A stretch of DNA of 64,000 nt, from NCBI RefSeq assembly GCF_037975245.1, contig NC_092567.1, forward strand, positions 16,671,876 through 16,735,875. Reading direction: 5' to 3'. Under the pieces are notes generated by a model, which did not search any database, had not been told where the DNA came from, and saw only the letters and a program-made list of their open reading frames with translations. Of the stretch, positions 58,801-64,000 are shown in pieces. Both the position numbers and the translations under genes were made by a program. How positions within the stretch are numbered: position 1 is the stretch's first letter; every line of letters starts with the position of its first letter. This DNA is from Apostichopus japonicus. Taxonomy: Eukaryota; Echinodermata; Holothuroidea; Aspidochirotida; Stichopodidae.

Positions 58801-61640
58801 TTTACACATTCTCTTAGACAGGCTCTCTAGTGGATAAGCAGTTTGCTAACAGTTTTATTTTATTTAGATAAAACTAGACAGTTTTCATCCAACAAAACAT
58901 TAAATGAGTTTGGTGTGTTTTGGGCCAATGGTTCCCAATTTACGTTTAAACTGCGATAACAGACTCAGAATATTGTGTTTTATACTCACAAGAAGACCAA
59001 TTCTGCATTTTGAGTCGAAAGCCACATCCCACTTATATCCTGTTTCCATCCGTTGATGTGTTTATTGTTTGTGGGAGGTATTCTTTTCGTTTCACCAGGA
59101 AATGGATCAGTTTGAGTTTATCGGTGATGTCATGATAGAGGCTTGAATATCTTGTCGATATTTGCTGGTTTATCATTGAAGTGTGATTTTAGCATAGTTA
59201 TAATGTTTCACTTCAACCTCAGCGTGGACCAAATTATTATTAGGATCAAATTTGTACATAAAAAGTACATTATAAGCGTCTAAAAAGGGAAATAGATTTT
59301 TTCAACTGAATTGCCACCATGATGTAAGTCACTAAACCCTGCTGTTGTCTTTAAATTTCAAAATTAAAAATGTCCATCTTTTGTCTGTGGTGCCAGATTT
59401 TCTTTCACCTATTTCAAAAGTTGACATCACTGCATTTGACACAATTTTTTTTTTTTTTTTTTTTTGCCAGCAGAAAATTTATGTTAAACAAATTTTAACG
59501 TGAAGAATGTGATGTGTTTGTATTTTTAGGCCTCTTGCAAGGACGTGAAGCAACATTGTTGTTGTTAGTTTGTCGCATGACGTCAAAATTGGGTATTTTA
59601 GTACTTCGTTATTTTGAGATGCTCTTGTTCGACGGTGCGATGTCTTGTCAAACAGTTGTCGAGTAAAGTACCGTGATGTGTCATGCCATCTGGTTTAAGT
59701 TCACAAGCTATTTTGATGTCACGCCTATAGTCACAGAAGATGTTCTGATCGTTCAGGCTTGAAGACAACGGATGACATCGGCAATAAACAAGACATGATT
59801 ACCTCATCGCAAAGATATGGAAATATAATATCAGCTGTTACACTGTTGAAGGATACATATACATATTTATATCTATATAAACTAGTGTTTGCACGGGTTA
59901 TCCGGGTACCCGGGTACCCGCCCGACGCGATACTACCCGGTTCCTAATTTATTACCCGAATCCTAAGCAAAGCGTGATTTAAAAAAAAAAAAAAAAAAAA
60001 AAATTGGCAAACCGACGGTTAGGCAGATTTCCCATTGACTTAGTGTGGTGTTAGGCTACAATGTGGTCGAAGATGACAGCAATAACGAAGGGGCCCGCTC
60101 GACGCGATATTACCCGGTTCCTAATTTATTACCCGAGTCATACGCAAAGTGTGATTGTTTAAAAAAAAAAAGAAATTGCAAACCGATGGTTAGGCTGATT
60201 TCCCATTGACATAGTGTGTTGTTAGGCTACCATGTGTTCGAAGATAACCGAGCAATAACGAAAGCTTTCCATAGATATCCTATAACTGCGTCACAATTTC
60301 AGCTAATAAACAGATGGCTAGGCTAGACTACCCCCATTGACTTAGTGTGGTGTTAGGCAACCATGTGGTCGAACGTAACAGCAATAACGAAAGTATTCCA
60401 TGAATGTCTTATAACTGCGTCACAACTCCAGCAAATAAACAGATGGTTAGGCTTAGCTAGATTTCTCATTGACTTAGTGTGGTGTTAGGCTACCATGTGG
60501 AAGAAATTATTATTTATTCATTCGTTTATTTCAAAGAAGGAAAGGCTGACAAGGAATTTTACGCGATGTTTATAGATTATTGACGGGATAACTAAAAAAT
60601 AGTAATCGCAAGTGGCTTTTTACTAATCGTTTATTCCAAATGCGATCAAATTGCGCGAATCGCGCAATCTCGCGGCTAATGCGAACCCTGGGCCTACATA
60701 ATAGATGGTAGTAGTATTAAAAACTGTTTAAGAGCTAAATTGGATATCTATATGGTTTGATCCAATAGACGTGCACGAGCTAGCATAAGCAGCGGCGACA
60801 GTGCGATGTTAGTAGTAATGCTAATTATAATTAAGTAATTAAGAAACACAAGCAAATAAAAATTATTGAGGGAGGTTTTATACCTTATCTTACACCTACG
60901 TATTTGAACATGAAAACATTGTCAGTAGAGAATATAATGCATTTCTTGAAAATCGTGATACACAAGGGTAAACAATTTTTTCCGGGTACCCGGATACCCG
61001 ACGGGTAACGGCCCTCGGGTACCCGGTTCCCGATTTTTGGACCCGTGTAAACACTAATATAAACATAATGGTTTGGATGTAGCTCGTCATGACAAAGATA
61101 GCATGGATGTAAAAGTACTTTGGAAGTATGATTATGATGAAATATCCATGAGAGTATGAATGTAAATCAGTAACACGACAGACAGTATGGATGCAAGAAC
61201 CATGAAAGTATGATTATGATGAAATATACATAAGAGTATGAATGTAAATCCATTACATTCCTGTGTTGATGTACTTAGATAAATTAGCATAAGAGCAATG
61301 ATAAAACTACTGAACACTGTTTAACCAATATCACTCATGAGAGGTAAAGTCCATAGAACAGATGTTCATGGTTTTAATGGATTACAGCAAGCCTGCTGTT
61401 ACACAGGGGTAACAAAGATGAATTATTCATTTTTTTAATTTTTATGATTTTTTTTATTTCCCCTCAGACTGGGAATACAGTAAAGGATTTGTGTCCGATG
61501 AGATGCTGAAAGAACATATGCCCCCTCCAGGAGATGATACCCTGATCTTGATGTGTGGCCCGCCACCCATGATACAGTATGCTTGCCTACCAAACCTCGA
61601 GAAACTTGGATACTCAGAGGACATGATATTTTCGTATTAG
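40810..61640 (+). CDS. CYB5R: NADH-cytochrome b5 reductase, membrane-anchored
   Basis: This flavoenzyme passes electrons from NADH through FAD to cytochrome b5, feeding fatty-acid desaturation, sterol synthesis and heme-protein reduction at ER or outer mitochondrial membranes. Nine exons (40810-40830, 50151-50297, 51334-51406, 54023-54129, 54746-54875, 56295-56378, 57480-57565, 58372-58471, 61468-61640) join with matching phases to 306 aa, close to the 300-305 aa of vertebrate paralogues. Residues about 9-30 form a membrane anchor ([20 protein letters not shown]). FAD-binding RPYTPV is at 97-102 and GGKMS at 129-133; NADH-binding GGTGITPM is at 185-192 and CGPPPM at 279-284. The C-terminus ends FSY. 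The sequence resembles CYB5R1 and CYB5R3; I do not assign a paralogue. Introns carry two hAT elements, a LINE remnant and a Penelope-type copy. The first exon is the least certain part. Confidence 0.95.
40831..41557. other. CYB5R intron 1, proximal part
   Basis: Many GGCCTAGGC words at 40900-41040. No gene or element border was recognised. Confidence 0.4.
41690..42073. repeat. Inverted-repeat structure with arms of about 105 bp
   Basis: Bases 41748-41853 (CCCTGTCGTTCCCAAATTCA onward) are the imperfect reverse complement of 41967-42072 (ending TGAATTTGGGAGCGACGGG). A flanking block (GGTTGACAAAGTTC) is instead in direct orientation, at about 41706 and 41929. Probably a fold-back element relic in CYB5R intron 1. 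Confidence 0.75.
42074..46551. other. CYB5R intron 1, middle part, nothing recognised
   Basis: About 4.5 kb of AT-rich DNA. Frames of 60-75 aa lack motifs. A G run lies at 46336-46348. Confidence 0.4.
46563..48194 (+). mobile_element. Penelope-type copy split by a hAT insertion
   Basis: 46563-46607 (CTTCTATCACTGTAACTTGT and following) and 48149-48194 (AAGATCCTGCTAGAATTGAA through CTTTTACACA) are the two parts of one family member, oriented plus. It was cut at CTCTGAAG inside the CTGAAGA box of the hammerhead-like core. Possible flanking duplications CAGTTCAGTA and CAGTTAAGTA match at 9 of 10. No recognised exon is adjacent. Confidence 0.75.
46608..48140. mobile_element. Non-autonomous hAT-like transposon (1533 bp)
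   Basis: Ends are CAGGGACGTAGCCAGG and CCTGGCTACGTCGCTG; the exact 8-bp duplication is CTCTGAAG (46600-46607, 48141-48148). It contains a G run at 47677-47695 and a shared-module copy at 47968-48066. No transposase frame. It is nested in the Penelope-type copy. Confidence 0.92.
48207..50150. other. CYB5R intron 1, distal part, nothing recognised
   Basis: No gene or delimited element; a G run at 49755-49771. Confidence 0.4.
50151..50297 (+). CDS. CYB5R: CYB5R exon 2 (membrane anchor)
   Basis: 147 bp, phase 0-0; acceptor CATTCCAG, donor GTAACT. It encodes a hydrophobic stretch, then [10 protein letters not shown] and a PLVLVDRE end that leads into the FAD domain. Confidence 0.93.
51334..51406 (+). 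CDS. CYB5R: CYB5R exon 3
   Basis: 73 bp; acceptor AATTTCAG, donor GTAAGA. It encodes [20 protein letters not shown], then GLPV, conserved at the start of the FAD-binding barrel. Confidence 0.96.
51438..52456. mobile_element. Non-autonomous hAT-like transposon (1019 bp) in CYB5R intron 3
   Basis: Ends are CAGGGCTCATTTTAAG and CTAAAATGAACCCTG, with an exact 8-bp duplication CTCCCTTG (51430-51437, 52457-52464). Near the ends lie short GCGATGCG-type words. Frames inside show no transposase signature. Confidence 0.92.
52690..52860. repeat. Tandem repeat of about 45-50 bp, four copies
   Basis: CCCCAGCCTAATTAACTGGT followed by AACATTCTGCGCCCCCAATGA repeats with few changes. Confidence 0.85.
53487..53871. 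mobile_element. hAT-family MITE (385 bp) with CAGGGGTGGGCAAC ends
   Basis: The left end CAGGGGTGGGCAACCTACGG, with GGCCCGCGGGCC close behind, is a classic hAT-type terminus; the right end is GGTTGCCCATCCCTG. Flanks TCTTAGAG and CCTTAGAG (53479-53486, 53872-53879) agree at 7 of 8. It lies in CYB5R intron 3, upstream of exon 4. Confidence 0.88.
54023..54129 (+). CDS. CYB5R: CYB5R exon 4 (FAD motif)
   Basis: 107 bp; acceptor TTTTACAG, donor GTAAGA. It encodes [20 protein letters not shown], then [22 protein letters not shown] contacts the flavin. Confidence 0.97.
54212..54601 (+). mobile_element. Non-LTR retrotransposon (LINE) C-terminal remnant
   Basis: The 129-aa frame ends with [20 protein letters not shown], then [20 protein letters not shown]. 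This matches the tail of CR1/L2/Rex-like reverse-transcriptase ORFs (YxTR...KRSFxxxGxxLWNSLP). Upstream polymerase motifs are missing, so the copy is 5'-truncated. It lies sense within CYB5R intron 4. Confidence 0.65.
54746..54875 (+). CDS. CYB5R: CYB5R exon 5
   Basis: 130 bp; acceptor CTTTAG, donor GTAAGT-like. It encodes [20 protein letters not shown] and on to LLVYEGQG. Bases 54829-54850 recur exactly at 54600-54621 in the preceding intron. Confidence 0.97.
54970..55160 (+). repeat. SINE-like sequence with B-box
   Basis: CCAGGTTCAAATCCCGG at about 55124 is a perfect B-box/T-arm sequence. The 5' half does not fold as a tRNA and the A box is not convincing. Probably a tRNA-derived SINE or decayed tRNA copy in CYB5R intron 5. 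Confidence 0.45.
56295..56378 (+). CDS. CYB5R: CYB5R exon 6
   Basis: 84 bp; acceptor CATCAG, donor GTTTGT (weaker than the others). It encodes [20 protein letters not shown], then GLIAGGT, the start of the NADH-binding glycine motif. Confidence 0.95.
56385..56945. repeat. Imperfect tandem repeat in CYB5R intron 6
   Basis: GTTAGATTCCATTACATGAA, then ATAACTGACAGTGTTACAAG, repeats about twelve times, alternating with a variant containing AAAGCCCAATAACATGAATA. Confidence 0.85.
57225..57352. repeat. 42-bp tandem repeat, three copies
   Basis: GGTGATAGGTAATTAAGTAT followed by AAGAGTTATGCAGTGAATA repeats near the end of CYB5R intron 6. Confidence 0.8.
57480..57565 (+). CDS. CYB5R: CYB5R exon 7
   Basis: 86 bp; acceptor CCCTGTAG, donor GTAAGT. 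It completes GGTGITPMLQ and encodes [20 protein letters not shown], then NQ. Confidence 0.97.
58372..58471 (+). CDS. CYB5R: CYB5R exon 8
   Basis: 100 bp; acceptor GCTTGTAG, donor GTAAGT. It encodes [20 protein letters not shown], then [14 protein letters not shown] Penelope-type copy begins 23 nt inside the following intron. Confidence 0.97.
58494..58865 (-). mobile_element. Penelope-type fold-back retroposon, CYB5R intron 8 copy
   Basis: Longest copy (372 bp), with an exact 11-bp duplication AGATAAAACTA (58483-58493, 58866-58876). The left end TGTGTAAAA is the fixed end; the right part has CCTACTTTTACACATTCTCT and the outer arm to TTTTATTTTATTT. The hammerhead-like core on the minus strand is altered (TTGAAGA, and GAAACCTC in place of GAAACGTC). 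A hairpin, GAGAAGGACTTTGTCCTTCTC, lies at about 58768. Confidence 0.87.
59883..61056. mobile_element. Non-autonomous hAT-like transposon (1174 bp) with internal repeats
   Basis: Ends are TAGTGTTTGCACGGGT and ACCCGTGTAAACACTA, near-perfect inverted repeats; sub-terminal GGGTACCCG words occur on both sides. The exact 8-bp duplication is ATATAAAC (59875-59882, 61057-61064). Inside, a block (TTAGGCTGATTTCCCATTGA, CTTAGTGTGGTGTTAGGCTA) is repeated about four times at 59926-60500. It lies in CYB5R intron 8. Confidence 0.92.
61468..61640 (+). CDS. CYB5R: CYB5R exon 9 (C-terminus)
   Basis: Acceptor CCCCTCAG; coding ends at TAG 61638-61640. It encodes [20 protein letters not shown], then [20 protein letters not shown] and [17 protein letters not shown] binds NADH. 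Confidence 0.97.
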
Positions 61641-61940
61641 GAAAAAAAAAGAATAATTTCTGTTGTTGGCATCGGCACGTCTCTGACAATTCTGGTAACA
61701 TGGATAATAAGATAACCCATCTCTCTAAGCCACTGGTTATCTAGTTAGTTAGTTATAAGATACCCATCTTTGTTTAGCAACTGGTTCTAAAGATTTCTGT
61801 AGTAGGAACATATCTCTCTTAACAACTAACAATAAGGATGGTGCTAATAGGATACCCATCCCTCCTTAGCAACTGGTAATACTGATTGTGATAAAAAAAT
61901 ACCCATTTTCTGTACTGGCTATACAAACTGTTGGTAATAA
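61641..61940 (+). other. CYB5R 3' flank / probable 3' UTR
   Basis: Sequence after the stop codon. No canonical AATAAA signal stands out here. Degenerate TAGCAACTGGT words are scattered. Confidence 0.4.
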
Positions 61941-61943
61941 GGT

Positions 61944-62431
61944 ACTGAGATAGTAAACCTATATACTGGTATAGTGGGAACCCACTGAGATAGTGTAACT
62001 ATATACCAGTATAGTGAGAACCCACTGAGATAGTATACCTATATATTGGTTTAGTGAGAACCCACTGAGATAGTATACCTGTATACTGGTATAGTGAGAA
62101 CCCACTGAGATAGTATACCTATATACTGGTATAGTGAGAACCCACTGAGATAGTATACCCATATACTGGTTTAGTGAGAACCCACTGAGATAGTATACCT
62201 CTATACTGGTATAGTGAGAACCCACTGAGATAGTATACCTATATACTGGTATAGTGAGAACCCACTGAGATAGTGTACCTATATACTGGTATAGTGAGAA
62301 CCCACTGAGATAGTGTACCTATATACTGGTATAGTGAGAACCCACTGAGATAGTATACCTATATACTGGTATAGTGAGAACCCACTGAGATAGTATACCT
62401 ATATACTGGTATAGTGAGAACCCAATTTATA
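61944..62431. repeat. 40-bp minisatellite, about 12 copies
   Basis: The unit ACTGAGATAGTATACCTATA, TACTGGTATAGTGAGAACCC repeats with an exact 40-base period and few substitutions. Long minus-strand frames here are translations of the repeat. Confidence 0.95.
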
Positions 62432-64000
62432 TAATGGTCATAAGGTGCCTTACCCTCCTGGTAGCCACTGGCTGTAAATTCATGCATGCCATGGTAGCTA
62501 CTGGCTATAAATATGGTGAAATTATTCAAAACTGTAACCAGTAACCAGTGGCTATACAAATATTAATACAAGAATACTCTCTGTATGTTACCCAATGGCT
62601 GAGTGGTGATGCAAATGGCTGATTACCATAGCCAGTGGCTAATATAGATTGACCAATAGATATTGTCACCAAAAAATGCTGATTTTCATACAAATATTTT
62701 CTGAGTTTACATGAGATGGATATACCATCAGGTTTTTGTTGTTGTTGCTGTGAGAGATTTTAGTCATTACCAGCTAAAATGCATTGTCACCACAGACTCT
62801 TGCTTATACATGGTCTTTAAATAACAATGCTTCAGTTGTTTGATCTGATTTTTCAAGTGATCATTTCGAACACTTGGTTTGTCCTTCCAATTCTTTGGAA
62901 ATGGGCTTGCAAGGTCATGCTTATTTATTTTAGGTGAACGATTAGAATGCTAGTGAACCAGCAGTGGTATGTGTATAGTGCAGAGGTGGTGGTAGGGGGT
63001 GTGTTTGCTGAAGAGACGTGACTTTGCCAAAGTTGTCTCTTGTCACCAGTCCCAGAATTAGCAACGTTTATGAGAATTCCCTGTCTCGGATGGAGGGTGT
63101 AGTCTTGTAGACAATTCACAATATTTATTTATGTGTTGGTTTGCATATTGCAGCTTCTGAATCTGAGCTATTCTGTGTGGTTGGTTGTTCTCGCTTTGTA
63201 CATATGTGGTGAGGGGCTAAGCCTTCCATTGTTGCGTTGCATATTGGGTCAACTGTTAAGACTTGCTTTGCACTAATGTGGTAAGCGACTAAGCCTTCCA
63301 TTGTTGGCTAATCTCTTCTATAAATCCCTTGGCAGGTTGTTAGCTTTTTTCTAGAGTATAATGTTATTTCAATGCTTCGATTCCTTGCCCAAGGCAGAAG
63401 GAATCTATGTGATGGTGATGGCGTGTGTGTATCTGTGTGTATATATGTGACACTTGCTCGTAAATGCTATAACTTCAGAAAGGATAACTTGGGTACATTT
63501 CATACATTAGGTAGAACTGGTTTGGGATTTGTAGTTGGTATTGGTCAAAGGTCATTTGAGGTCAGCATGGGTCAAAGTCTGAAAACATGATTTCACACAA
63601 TATGTCAAGCAGTGGAAGTTGCAAGAAGTCCAAACTTGGTGTGTAGCTTGCTGTTGGTGAGTAGATGATTCTCATGAATGTCAAAGGTAATTTGATGTCA
63701 ACACAAAACTGTGAAAAACTAGGAATGTTGCATGTGCAGTTCTAAAATCTCTGATCTATTCTGGTTCTCACTTCATTCTTGGACAAATATGAGTCACTTG
63801 CACTCCCTAGTCAGAAAGTTGTTTTGAATTTTGAGCTATTGTATGGCAAGGAATTACAAAGCCAACTATCTTTCTGGTTATTTGCATGCTATGGTCTATC
63901 TTATAATAGATTGCTTGTGAGCCTGCTGTTGTAACTACATTATCAAGGAATATGTTTGATGTTGAGTTGGTCATGATGGATTTAAATATTCAAGCTAGAG
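62432..64000. other. Non-coding interval to the right edge, nothing recognised
   Basis: No protein motif, RNA gene or element border was recognised. Confidence 0.45.

Noticed and set aside
61959-62225. 88-aa minus-strand frame with repeating YTSIxVYYLSGFSLNQY units
   Set aside because: It is a translation of the 40-bp minisatellite, which stays open by chance; no start context, splice support or domain.

Overview
This is eukaryotic, almost certainly animal, DNA. Coding sequence is split into short exons with GT/AG borders, about 95% of the window is non-coding, and it is crowded with LTR, non-LTR, hAT-like and fold-back elements. The three genes are metazoan: RUVBL2, a TNF-receptor-type membrane protein and NADH-cytochrome b5 reductase. 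The repeat mix suggests a marine invertebrate, perhaps an echinoderm. That taxonomic guess is inference and weak.

Layout. 1-1860: 3' end of a Ty3/Gypsy-like LTR retrotransposon with a complete 1528-bp 3' LTR. 1992-7255 (minus): the first five coding exons of RUVBL2; the rest lies beyond the left edge, with the LTR element antisense in its fifth intron. 7.3-31.0 kb: no recognised gene; a second, internally deleted LTR element (10.2-11.7 kb), several hAT-like elements, fold-back elements with minisatellite arms, SINE-like pieces, and long stretches where I see nothing. 31.7 kb: a fragment matching the 5' end of U2 snRNA. 32012-35660 (plus): a two-exon receptor of 651 aa (signal peptide, one cysteine-rich domain, membrane span, 420-aa tail). 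40810-61640 (plus): a complete NADH-cytochrome b5 reductase of 306 aa in nine coding exons, with introns loaded with transposons. 61.9-62.4 kb: a 40-bp minisatellite. I see no functional link among the three genes; they appear to be independent neighbours.

Mobile DNA. Seven elements were delimited by hAT-style terminal inverted repeats plus flanking 8-bp duplications (12346, 23551, 33187, 46608, 51438, 53487, 59883; the duplication at 53487 has one mismatch), and an eighth, the fold-back at 31056, has the same 8-bp duplication. None contains a visible transposase. A roughly 100-bp internal module recurs seven times, inside elements with different termini.

Main lead. A repeat family (4299, 28261, 32740, 46563/48149, 58494) has flanking duplications of 11-14 bp at four sites and a hammerhead-ribozyme-like core of the kind reported in Penelope-like retroelements. 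Three of its five copies begin 23, 29 and 32 nt inside an intron, just downstream of 5' splice sites of three unrelated genes, in both orientations. That clustering is unlikely by chance and deserves a genome-wide test.
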